Positions 25,415 to 32,406 of a stretch of DNA of 64,000 nucleotides are shown piece by piece. The first letter of the stretch is position 1; each line of letters starts with the position of its first letter. The translations under genes and the position numbers were made by a program. The notes beneath the pieces were generated by a model. The model did no database searches. It was not told the origin of the DNA and saw nothing but the letters and a program-made list of their open reading frames with translations. Where the stretch lies: assembly GCF_963664965.1 (NCBI RefSeq), contig NZ_OY761823.1:630001-694000 (forward strand), in the 5' to 3' direction. This stretch comes from an uncultured Pseudodesulfovibrio sp. GTDB lineage: Bacteria; Desulfobacterota; Desulfovibrionia; Desulfovibrionales; Desulfovibrionaceae.

Positions 25415-26704
25415 TCAGATAAGAACGATCTGGTTCCGTCCGGATTCCTTGGCGGTGTACAGGTTGGCGTCAGCCTTTTTCAGCATTTCCGAGACAGCGG
25501 CCCGACGGGTGCAGATGCCGATACTGACCGTGACGGCCAGCTTTTCGTCGTTGACGCGCAGGGTGGAGTGCTCCACAGTGCGCCGGGTCTTGTCATACCG
25601 TCCGAAAAGGTCGTCGTCAGCCGGATGGGCTGCCAGTATGCAGAACTCTTCGCCTCCGAGACGGGCGACGATGGCGTTGTCCGGAAAGTTGCTTTCCATG
25701 ATCGAGGAAACGGTCCGCAGAACCTTGTCCCCCACGTCGTGCCCGTAGGTGTCGTTGAACTGCTTGAAGTTGTCTATGTCGAGCATGGCAACGATGACGG
25801 ATTTGCCTTCGGCTTCGGCCTGTGTGGCGAAGTCATCACAGTTTTCAAAGAAATACCGGCGGTTGTAGAGTCGCGTCAGCGGGTCGCGGTAGGAAAGATC
25901 CCGGATGGTGGCGATGCGGTTGAGCATTTCCACGTTATGCTCCACGCGACAGTAAAGCTCTTCCTTGACAAAGGGCTTGTGAAGAAAGTCGTTGGCACCG
26001 TTGTTGATGAATTTGACTGAAACCAAGGCATTGGTCTTGGCGGAAATGCCGATGACCGCAATCTCTTCCTTGGTGTAGCGTTTCCGGATTTCCTGAATCA
26101 GCAAGTACCCGTCCATGATGGGCATTTCGTTGTCGGTGATGACGAGTTGTATTTCCGGGCGGGCTTCAAGGATGTTCAGGGCCTCCCTGCCGTTGAGTGC
26201 TTCAACGACGCAGTAGCAGCGCAAGGAGAGGAAGCGGATGAGTGCGGCGCGCATGGAGCGGGAATCATCCACTACGAGGATGGTCGTATTTCGGTTTCGG
26301 GCCAGAACTTCAATGGTGCGGGACAGAGCCAGAGGGATCGAGAAGGAATCGCGGAGGATGAGATCCGCGACATTCCATGTGCTGTATTTCAGGCGCTCTT
26401 CGTCGCTGAGTTCCGATGCATACACTACCGCCCGTATGGAGAGCTGGCTGAGCCTTTCCATGACGGTTGCGGCTTCAGGTGCTTTCAGACAAATGACCGC
26501 CGCGAAGATGTCCGTTTCATGGTCTTCCATGAAGGCGATCGCTTCATCCCTTGTCGAGGCTCTGAAGATGGGCAGGTCGATCCGTTTTGCCATTGCTTCA
26601 GCTACCGCCCGTCCTCTGGATTCATTGGAGTCCAGAAGAAGAACGTGTCTGCCGTTGCATGAGCGGGTGGGGCAGCTTGTTTTTGGCATGGTTTCCTGTC
26701 GCAT
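25415..26704 (-). CDS. Dual-receiver GGDEF diguanylate cyclase (first paralog)
   Basis: This 429-residue protein has an N-terminal receiver-like domain (about 20-130) whose phosphoacceptor position reads AAVICLKAPE and so lacks the Asp. A second receiver with Asp in VITDNEMPIMDG (about 145-260) and a GGDEF domain (about 285-429) follow. The active site is ARLGGEEFCI and the domain starts DPLTRLYNRRYFFE. The allosteric RxxD inhibition site is absent. It should make c-di-GMP under control of the second receiver. The next gene encodes a close paralog with an intact first receiver, so a local duplication is likely. Confidence 0.92.
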   Translation of the reverse strand: MRQETMPKTSCPTRSCNGRHVLLLDSNESRGRAVAEAMAKRIDLPIFRASTRDEAIAFMEDHETDIFAAVICLKAPEAATVMERLSQLSIRAVVYASELSDEERLKYSTWNVADLILRDSFSIPLALSRTIEVLARNRNTTILVVDDSRSMRAALIRFLSLRCYCVVEALNGREALNILEARPEIQLVITDNEMPIMDGYLLIQEIRKRYTKEEIAVIGISAKTNALVSVKFINNGANDFLHKPFVKEELYCRVEHNVEMLNRIATIRDLSYRDPLTRLYNRRYFFENCDDFATQAEAEGKSVIVAMLDIDNFKQFNDTYGHDVGDKVLRTVSSIMESNFPDNAIVARLGGEEFCILAAHPADDDLFGRYDKTRRTVEHSTLRVNDEKLAVTVSIGICTRRAAVSEMLKKADANLYTAKESGRNQIVLI

Positions 26705-26733
26705 GATGTTTTGGGTGGCAGGCCTGTGCTTAT

Positions 26734-28011
26734 TCAGGAACGCACGTTGGGCGAAGCCGGAGAGGCGACCACCCGGTTTCGACCGGATTCCTTGGCTGCG
26801 TACAGGCGGCTGTCCGAGAGCTTGAGCATGGCCTCAAGGTTTTCCGGTTCGCAGCAGAGTCCGGTGCTTATGGTGACCTCTATGGTCGAGCCGTTCACCG
26901 TTACCGAGGTGGCCTCGACCGTTGCGCGAACCGCCTCGAATTTGCCGAGGATATCTTCCGATTCGTCATGGGCGGTCAGCACGCAGAATTCCTCGCCGCC
27001 GAAACGGGTGACGATGGCCCTTTCCGGAAACCCCTGCGCGATGAGCGCTGAGACGTTTTTCAGCACCTCATCACCGGCGTCATGCCCGTACGTATCGTTG
27101 ACGTTCTTGAAGTGGTCGATATCGAGCATGGCAACGCAGTACCTGTTGCCGTGTTTTTGGGCATGGCTGATGAAAGGCTCGGCGTTTTCGAAAAAGTACC
27201 GACGATTGTAGAGCCGTGTGAGCGGGTCCTTGTAAGAAAGGTCGCGTATAAGCGCAATGTTTTCAAGCATTTCAATGGAGTGCCCGACACGGCAGTGAAA
27301 TTCTTCCACCTGGAACGGTTTGGGAACGAAGTCGTTGGCTCCGGTTTTGATGAGCTTGGCTGAAAGCAGTTCCTCGCCTCCGGCGGACATGCCGATGATG
27401 GCAAGGTCGTTTTTGCTGTACCGCTCCCGTATGCGGCGGATGAGTTCGAAGCCATCCATATTCGGCATGTCATAGTCCGTGACCACAAGCATGATGTCCG
27501 GGTGTTCTTCAAGCACATGTAAGGCCTCTTCGCCGTCCGAGGCCGTGAAGACTTGATAGAGCTGGGTGCCGAGCAACTGGGCCACGGCTTCGCGGATGGG
27601 CTTGGAGTCGTCCACCACCAGTGTTTTGATGTCCCTGTTTTTCCGGATGCGGGTGAGGGTGTGGATGAGCGTGTCCACACAGTCGCCGGAATCCTTGAGG
27701 ATGTAATCGACGATGTTCCATGTGATGAACTGGCTGCGGATGGCGCTGTCGAAGCCTGCCGTGAAAAGGATGCTCGGGATGCCTTTTTTCAGAGCGTATT
27801 CGACTATTTCCCCATTGGGCGCATCCGGCAGGGTAACGTCGAGAACCGCGACAAGGTAATCGTCCTGACAGCAGTCGATGGCGGCTACGGCGTCGGCATA
27901 GGTGGCTTTCCATTCCACGTTGAAGTCGAGGTCTTCGCGGATTCTTCGGTGGAGCATGGACGCAAAGAACTTGCTATCTTCAACGAGTAGAACTGTGGGG
28001 GAGTCGGCCAT
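26734..28011 (-). CDS. Dual-receiver GGDEF diguanylate cyclase (second paralog)
   Basis: The ATG at 28011 follows GAGGTGCAT and gives 425 residues; a longer frame upstream is not supported. Receiver 1 has its Asp in VAVLDVTLPDAP and receiver 2 in VVTDYDMPNMDG. The GGDEF domain has TRFGGEEFCVL and DPLTRLYNRRYFFE. The RxxD inhibitory site is absent, as in the first paralog. The two genes lie in the same direction 29 bp apart and share domain order throughout. Upstream of this gene is the host terminator and then the repressor fragment that marks the edge of the mobile element. Confidence 0.92.
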   Translation of the reverse strand: MADSPTVLLVEDSKFFASMLHRRIREDLDFNVEWKATYADAVAAIDCCQDDYLVAVLDVTLPDAPNGEIVEYALKKGIPSILFTAGFDSAIRSQFITWNIVDYILKDSGDCVDTLIHTLTRIRKNRDIKTLVVDDSKPIREAVAQLLGTQLYQVFTASDGEEALHVLEEHPDIMLVVTDYDMPNMDGFELIRRIRERYSKNDLAIIGMSAGGEELLSAKLIKTGANDFVPKPFQVEEFHCRVGHSIEMLENIALIRDLSYKDPLTRLYNRRYFFENAEPFISHAQKHGNRYCVAMLDIDHFKNVNDTYGHDAGDEVLKNVSALIAQGFPERAIVTRFGGEEFCVLTAHDESEDILGKFEAVRATVEATSVTVNGSTIEVTISTGLCCEPENLEAMLKLSDSRLYAAKESGRNRVVASPASPNVRS

Positions 28012-28100
28012 ATGCACCTCTAGGCGGGGGAGTGGGGTTGGTACGCGATAATGTACATGGAGAAAGCCATTTTGTCTTTTATATTGATGGAACAAAAAAA

Positions 28101-28124
28101 AGCCGGACAGTTTCCTGTCCGGCT
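28101..28124 (-). terminator. Host terminator of the original repressor gene
   Basis: The stem AGCCGGACAG / CTGTCCGGCT with a TTTC loop has an A-run on its left, which is a U-run on the minus strand. It sits 22 bp beyond the stop of the left repressor fragment, so it is probably the original chromosomal terminator of that gene. Confidence 0.85.
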
Positions 28125-28146
28125 TTGAATCATTCGTACCATTTCC

Positions 28147-28747
28147 CTACATGGGGGAAAGGTTTTGGAGCACCCAGATGACGCGGCCCACGGTGCGCTC
28201 GGTCATTTCGGCGGCCGGGATGGTCAGGTCGGAGTACTGGCCGTTTTCCGCCTTGAGCAGGAAGGTGTCGCCCTGCATGAATACGCGGCGGATGGTCAGT
28301 CCCTGGTGCGGGAAGTACACGGCACACAGATCGCCGTCGGGATGTTCCTTCTGATTGCAGTCGATGCCGACGAATGCTCCGCGGCCGATGACCGGGGCCA
28401 TGCTTGCGGAGTCGTTTTTCACGACCTGAAGCTTCGGGCGGCAGAAGGATTCGGGCACGGACAGTTCCTCAACGGACTTGGGTTCCCATGCGGCTGCTTC
28501 CTTGTTCGCGCCAGCCATGGTGGACACGGGGACCACGCGGCTGCGGGAGTTCATCTTGCCATAGGGAGCCGGGGTTTCCTTGAGCAGGGTGTCTGCCGGA
28601 ATCTTGGCCTTTGCGTCGTTGATGTAGACAGGCTCGACGCCTTCGGACAGCCAGTCCGGGTCGAGGCCGTGGCTGCGGTAGAGCTTGAGGAACCAGTCTG
28701 CCGGAATGGAACACCGGCGTTTGGCGTCGGAGATGCTGGATTGGCGG
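28147..28747 (-). pseudogene. Orphan 3' fragment of the S24 repressor gene (left copy of the direct repeat)
   Basis: These 601 bp match 49625-50225 at a constant offset of 21,478 bp. They encode residues 42-240 of the repressor without the N-terminal part of its helix-turn-helix. There are only four differences, at 28156, 28159, 28168 and 28171. All are third-codon changes within the last 25 bp, and none alters the protein. The frame can be read on into the element to a TTG (28764), but no ribosome-binding site precedes it. I therefore treat it as a remnant of the target gene left with the host terminator. A truncated product made from an element promoter cannot be excluded. Confidence 0.88.
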
Positions 28748-28779
28748 TTAAGATGCAGAATCAAATTGCGGTTAATTTT

Positions 28780-28800
28780 TAATAAAATTATATTTTATTA
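28780..28800. repeat. Perfect A/T palindrome near the left end of the element
   Basis: The arms TAATAAAAT and ATTTTATTA flank TAT. It lies 33 bp inside the junction with the repressor fragment. A nearby direct repeat of TTGxCGGTTAA-type sequence occurs at 28741-28751 and 28766-28775. These could be recombinase-binding sites, but nothing proves it. The rest of 28801-29040 is A/T-rich with no supported gene. Confidence 0.45.
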
Positions 28801-29044
28801 CGAATAACTAAAGCAAAGCCGCACATCTCCCAGACTTTAAGCACAATCAGATTAAAGTAGCATAAACACAAATCGTTAAGATCATGCTAAACCTCACTCT
28901 CAAAAACAAATAGGCCCCATACCCTTCATTTAGAAAGCACCTCACCCATCGCAACTGTATTACACCTTCTTTCGTCTTTAGCTCACTCTATTTTTCAAAT
29001 TAAGACTTCCAGTCGCTTCTTGCTTGGCAAACAAGGAGGAATAT

Positions 29045-29251
29045 ATGGAAGTGCTTTTTTTGCTTTTTCTCACAGGTATCTTTTTTATCTTTGTAATGCG
29101 CCTGCTGTTAACGGCCATCTGGAGAATGTCCAGCCCCCTCCGATGGCTTTTCGGCATTCCCGAGTACGACCAAGGATCTCCTTTCTGGACGGGCTTCTGG
29201 GTTGCCGCGTGGTCTAAATTCATCAACCGGAATCAACAATTCCATAGATAG
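29045..29251 (+). CDS. Small membrane protein at the start of the cargo region
   Basis: The ATG at 29045 is preceded by an excellent AAGGAGGA site at 29033-29040. The 68-residue product begins with a hydrophobic helix (VLFLLFLTGIFFIFVMRLLL, residues 3-22). A basic amphipathic part with several Trp follows (IWRMSSPLRWLFG, FWTGFWVAAWSKF). It is probably an inner-membrane peptide. It resembles no family I know. The A/T-rich leader and isolation from the next gene by 137 bp suggest its own transcription. A role as a membrane effector or anchor of the system encoded downstream is only a guess. Confidence 0.6.
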   Translation: MEVLFLLFLTGIFFIFVMRLLLTAIWRMSSPLRWLFGIPEYDQGSPFWTGFWVAAWSKFINRNQQFHR

Positions 29252-29322
29252 AACCAGCCCTCCCACATGCCGCACAAAAAAATGCACCATCGTTTTTTCA
29301 AAATTCCCTTCTCGCACCACTC

Positions 29323-29334
29323 TTGAATTTTCAA
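29323..29334 (+). promoter_or_regulatory. Dyad TTGAA-TT-TTCAA upstream of the repeat-protein gene
   Basis: A perfect dyad lies 55 bp before the ATG at 29389 and is preceded by CCCTTCTCGC. Related sequences lie at 29755-29767 (before the 43-residue gene), at 28988-29000 (before the small membrane protein) and at 41583-41594 (before the recombinase operon). They may be a shared operator or promoter element of the insertion. Confidence 0.35.
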
Positions 29335-29388
29335 AGACACAGCGGCAACGGCAAGGAAACCAAACAACCAAACAAACTGGAGGAACAA

Positions 29389-29667
29389 ATGTTCACCAAC
29401 ACTCACTCTGAAACGGCAATGGCTCTCAACGAAACCCTTATGAATTCAGAACTCCTCCCTGCCGGAATCTTCCGAGGCGAAGAGGAACTCCCTGCCGGGA
29501 CCTTCCGAGGAGAAGAAGAACTTCCCGCCGGGACATTTCGAGGCGAAGAAGAATTGCCGGCAGGTACATTCAGGTACATCACCCGGCTCCCCTCTACTTT
29601 CTTCAGCGTCCTGGAAGAAGACTATGACGAGGAAGAGGAAGAACAGGAGCGCGAACAAGAAGCGTAA
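29389..29667 (+). CDS. Acidic repeat protein with four LPAG[TI]FR units
   Basis: The ATG at 29389 follows GGAGGAAC and gives 92 residues. A 22-residue lead is followed by an 11-residue repeat, LPAG(I/T)FRGEEE, at residues 23-33, 34-44 and 45-55. A fourth, partial copy (LPAGTFR) ends the array at 62. The tail is very acidic (DYDEEEEEQ). The DNA copies differ mostly at third codon positions, so selection appears to act on the peptide. There is no Cys, signal peptide or membrane helix. Similar xPxGTx motifs occur in the linker of the JAB-E1 protein. It may be a substrate, scaffold or multi-core precursor of the neighbouring enzymes; the function is unknown. A strong hairpin follows the gene. Confidence 0.72.
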   Translation: MFTNTHSETAMALNETLMNSELLPAGIFRGEEELPAGTFRGEEELPAGTFRGEEELPAGTFRYITRLPSTFFSVLEEDYDEEEEEQEREQEA

Positions 29668-29675
29668 CAGCAGAC

Positions 29676-29710
29676 CTGATTGGAGAGGGCTATCAGCCCT
29701 CTCCAATCAG
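29676..29710 (+). terminator. Strong hairpin directly after the repeat-protein gene
   Basis: A 16-bp perfect stem (5' arm from 29676, 3' arm to 29710) has a 3-base ATC loop and starts 8 bp after the stop codon. An A-rich stretch and then AATCATTTTTT follow. It probably ends most transcripts or stabilises their 3' end, which would make the repeat protein more abundant than the enzymes downstream. Confidence 0.75.
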
Positions 29711-29754
29711 AGAAAATCAAAATCATTTTTTAATATCTCCCCTTCGCCCCATTT

Positions 29755-29767
29755 TTGATTTTTAAAG
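29755..29767 (+). promoter_or_regulatory. Second copy of the TTGA-TTTT-AA upstream element
   Basis: TTGATTTTTAAAG, preceded by CCCTTCGCCCC, lies 48 bp before the ATG at 29815. It lines up with 29323-29334 including the CCCTTC block upstream. The spacing to the start codon is similar in both cases. Confidence 0.33.
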
Positions 29768-29814
29768 CAACCAAACAGGGATCACCCACAAAAACGACCA
29801 CAAAGGAGAAAGCC

Positions 29815-29946
29815 ATGCATCACAGGATTACCGATGAATTCCAACCCACCCCTTTCCATAAGAGCCCGAGCATGACTCGATACGTGGTCGAAACAACCTT
29901 TGACTTGGAAACCCAGCCTATTTTTGGCGGCACGGAAACTCAGTAA
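29815..29946 (+). CDS. 43-residue peptide with near-terminal Gly-Gly
   Basis: A strong AAAGGAG site at 29802-29808 precedes the ATG, which is the main reason to accept so short a gene. The product has an N-terminal MHHRITDEFQPTPF, a central RYVVETTFDLET, and ends PIFGGTETQ. A Gly-Gly followed by a four-residue extension resembles a ubiquitin-like precursor that a JAB protease could trim. The peptide is too short for a beta-grasp fold, however; it would be closer in style to a disordered tag such as Pup. This is a hypothesis. The next gene starts 20 bp after its stop. Confidence 0.55.
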   Translation: MHHRITDEFQPTPFHKSPSMTRYVVETTFDLETQPIFGGTETQ

Positions 29947-29965
29947 CCAACAGGAGAGCAACACC

Positions 29966-30277
29966 ATGCCCGACCTCAAACGCCTCCACAAGGACAGCTA
30001 CGACATCCCCTCCTATGGCATGTCCTTCACCTTCGACTACGTGAAACAGGACAACGGCACGATCCACATCTACATCCTGCGACAACCGGCCTACAAACCC
30101 GGTCAGGCAATTGGGGGCCACGAAACTCATCGATACGGTCTCGGCGAAGAAAGACCATATATCTGTTACGACCCCATGCCCAGGTCCCTTAGCAGCGCAA
30201 AGGCCATCTCAGCCGAATGGGCCAGAAGAACCGCTTACTACATCCGCTACGGTAGATGGCTCAACAAATCCTCTTAA
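29966..30277 (+). CDS. Small protein with one Cys, possible minimal E2-like protein
   Basis: An AGGAGAG site precedes the ATG at 29966. The 103-residue product begins MPDLKRLHKDSYDIPSY. It then has two predicted strands (MSFTFDYVKQ, TIHIYILRQ), a segment ending RPYICYDPMP, and a helix (SSAKAISAEWARRTAYYIRY). The order strand-strand-ICxD-helix is like the active-site half of E2 ubiquitin-conjugating folds, where the Cys of ICLD carries the modifier. Its single Cys lies in that place. It is shorter than a full E2 and has no clear N-terminal helix, so the match is tentative. It sits between the Gly-Gly peptide and the JAB-E1 gene, 16 bp from the latter. Confidence 0.6.
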   Translation: MPDLKRLHKDSYDIPSYGMSFTFDYVKQDNGTIHIYILRQPAYKPGQAIGGHETHRYGLGEERPYICYDPMPRSLSSAKAISAEWARRTAYYIRYGRWLNKSS

Positions 30278-30293
30278 ACCATAGGATACTTCC

Positions 30294-32405
30294 ATGCGAA
30301 ACAACCATCTCTCTCTTAAAATGTCAGGTATCGTTTACAACCAGATTTTTTTATTCATCGGCTCACACCCTGCCGAAAGAGGCGGCATTCTTGGAATGGA
30401 CAAAGATGGTGTCATTCGCCACTTCATCCCAGATGCCGGGGCCAAGACATCCTATGCGTCCTATTCTCCGGATGTCGCTTTTCTCAACCCCAGGATTAGT
30501 CAGTGGAAGCGAAAAGGCATTACCTTCTGCGGCGTTGTTCACAGCCATCCTCGTGGCATCATCCAGCCGTCGGAAGCAGATCGGCAGTACGCTGCCCAAA
30601 TCCTGAAGATCTTCAAGAGTATTGATCGGCTCTGGCTTCCCATCGTTCAAAGCAGCATCGACTCCAAGCGGTTCGACATCCTTGGCTATTATGCCGAACT
30701 GGAAGGCAAGAAGCACAAGAAATGTAGAATCCGAAAAGTATCCCTGGATGTATTAGGCCTTGTTTCCCCGCATGGCGAAGCATACGCATCCGTCTCCAAC
30801 AAGTATGAAAGAAACCGTGTGCCGACCGACTTGGACCATCTTGATTCCTGCTACATCTATGGTCCTCCCTGCGGCCAGCTTACCAGGCAGGAGCGCTCAA
30901 AACACTCACTGTATGAGAAGTTCACTCCCCGGAGCAATGCTGCGGAGTTAAAGCCGACACCCCCAAAAAAAGCTGCGACTCTCCCCAAAAACGATGCGGC
31001 TCCTGCTAGCCCGAACCCCACCATCACCACAAGGGAGGAGATGGACAGAACGACCCAAATGCCCAGAGGACCTTTTCACTTCCCTGCTCAACATCAAAGT
31101 GTAGAAGAGGTAACTATGCAACGCTCCGTGAACAATGCTAGCCAGGCCCATCGCCCAAAAGGCACTGTAAAAGTACAAGAGGACAACACTCTCCCTAAAG
31201 GAACACTGAAATGCGACGCCCTTGTAGCCAGTCAAAGCGAAATCAGCGACAATCCGTCCGCTGCGGTTCTGGAATGCTCCACACTTCATACCCTGCTTCA
31301 TGGCACAACCCTACAAAACGGCATCGCCAGACAGGGGCAGCCGACACAACTGCCTCCCCTGTCCAAAGAAGAAGCCAGTCTTTATGTCGAGGCTTCACGC
31401 ATACGTGATCGCCACCTTGAACGGCACGAAGGTTCATACAACCTCTCGCTCCTGGATAAGACGCGGCTCGTCATTGTAGGCACCGGCGGAGCCTCTTCTC
31501 TGGTAACCAACTGCGCCCGGATGGGATTCGGTGAATTCGTCCTCATTGATCCGGACATCATTTCCAGCAGCAATGTCGGCACGCAAAAAGCTTCACCCCA
31601 CGCCATCGGGCAACACAAAGTTGAACGACTCGCAGAAGAGATCAGGGACATAAACCCCACTGCTTCCGTGCTCGCCATCCCTGCTGAACTGGATGCTATC
31701 AACGACGATCTGATGCAACGGCTGTATGAGGCCCCGCTCCGCTCCTGCCAAATCAACACGGCAAAAGGCTTGATATGGGCTCCATTCTCACCGGACAGGA
31801 CCATTCTGCTTGTCCTGACAGACAGCTTCATCGCACAAAGCCGTGGCCACCGGCTGGCCCTTCACTTCGGTATCCCCACAGTGTGCGCCCAAGAGTATAC
31901 TGAAGGACTGGGCGGGGAAATCACATACACCATTCCTGGAGTAACGACTACCTGTCACCGTTGCATCACCTCATCACGATACAAGGCCTACCTTGAAGAG
32001 GGGTACACCAACATCGTAACCTCTGCGGGAGCCCCTATTTTCGCGGCTGAATATCTCAATGCGGTAATCGGTCATATGCTTCTCGCGGTAACCCACCACG
32101 GGACTGACCACGAACGCTGGGGACATACTATTGCGGACCTGGGACAACGTAACCTCCTCCGCCTGAGAATGGATCCCCATTTCGACAAACGGTTCGGGGT
32201 AGATGCCTTCACTTCCAGACTGAAGGGGTTGGATGACCAGCACATGCTTCAGATGTTCGACACGTTGTTCCTCACGCAGACTCCAGACTGCGGACAAACT
32301 CCACAACGCCCCATCTGCCCGGATTGCGGCGGCACCGGGGACTTGTCGAAGGCAGTGGGAACGTTCGCCGACACTCGTCAAATACGCACAGCAAGGAAGG
32401 TATAA
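30294..32405 (+). CDS. JAB/JAMM metalloprotease fused to E1-like (ThiF) adenylating enzyme
   Basis: This 703-residue fusion has an N-terminal JAB domain (about 10-200) with the complete JAMM signature. Glu28 is followed by HSHP (His83, His85), then Ser93 and Asp96 at HxHx7Sx2D spacing. A Pro/Thr-rich linker (about 225-360) contains MPRGPF, RPKGTVK and LPKGTLK. The C-terminal E1/ThiF domain has VGTGGASSLV (about 394-403), the ATP-site LIDPDIISSSNVG, and two CxxC pairs (CHRC near 554 and CPDC near 676) that should bind zinc. E1 domains adenylate the C-terminus of a ubiquitin-like protein, and JAB domains cut ubiquitin-like linkages. Such fusions are known from bacterial ubiquitin-like operons. 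The substrate here is not identified. Confidence 0.9.
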   Translation: MRNNHLSLKMSGIVYNQIFLFIGSHPAERGGILGMDKDGVIRHFIPDAGAKTSYASYSPDVAFLNPRISQWKRKGITFCGVVHSHPRGIIQPSEADRQYAAQILKIFKSIDRLWLPIVQSSIDSKRFDILGYYAELEGKKHKKCRIRKVSLDVLGLVSPHGEAYASVSNKYERNRVPTDLDHLDSCYIYGPPCGQLTRQERSKHSLYEKFTPRSNAAELKPTPPKKAATLPKNDAAPASPNPTITTREEMDRTTQMPRGPFHFPAQHQSVEEVTMQRSVNNASQAHRPKGTVKVQEDNTLPKGTLKCDALVASQSEISDNPSAAVLECSTLHTLLHGTTLQNGIARQGQPTQLPPLSKEEASLYVEASRIRDRHLERHEGSYNLSLLDKTRLVIVGTGGASSLVTNCARMGFGEFVLIDPDIISSSNVGTQKASPHAIGQHKVERLAEEIRDINPTASVLAIPAELDAINDDLMQRLYEAPLRSCQINTAKGLIWAPFSPDRTILLVLTDSFIAQSRGHRLALHFGIPTVCAQEYTEGLGGEITYTIPGVTTTCHRCITSSRYKAYLEEGYTNIVTSAGAPIFAAEYLNAVIGHMLLAVTHHGTDHERWGHTIADLGQRNLLRLRMDPHFDKRFGVDAFTSRLKGLDDQHMLQMFDTLFLTQTPDCGQTPQRPICPDCGGTGDLSKAVGTFADTRQIRTARKV

Positions 32406-32406
32406 C

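Noticed and set aside
28147..28764. A working truncated repressor made from the left fragment
   Set aside because: The helix-turn-helix is cut, the only start is TTG in element sequence and no ribosome-binding site is visible. It is kept as a pseudogene.
29455..29574. Tandem 33-bp repeats that might be taken for a small CRISPR array or minisatellite
   Set aside because: There are no spacers, the units are contiguous and in frame, and variation is mostly at third codon positions, so it is a coding repeat.
29455..29574. LPAGT read as a sortase LPxTG signal
   Set aside because: The order is LPAGT, not LPxTG. There is no signal peptide or C-terminal hydrophobic segment, and the organism type is Gram-negative.
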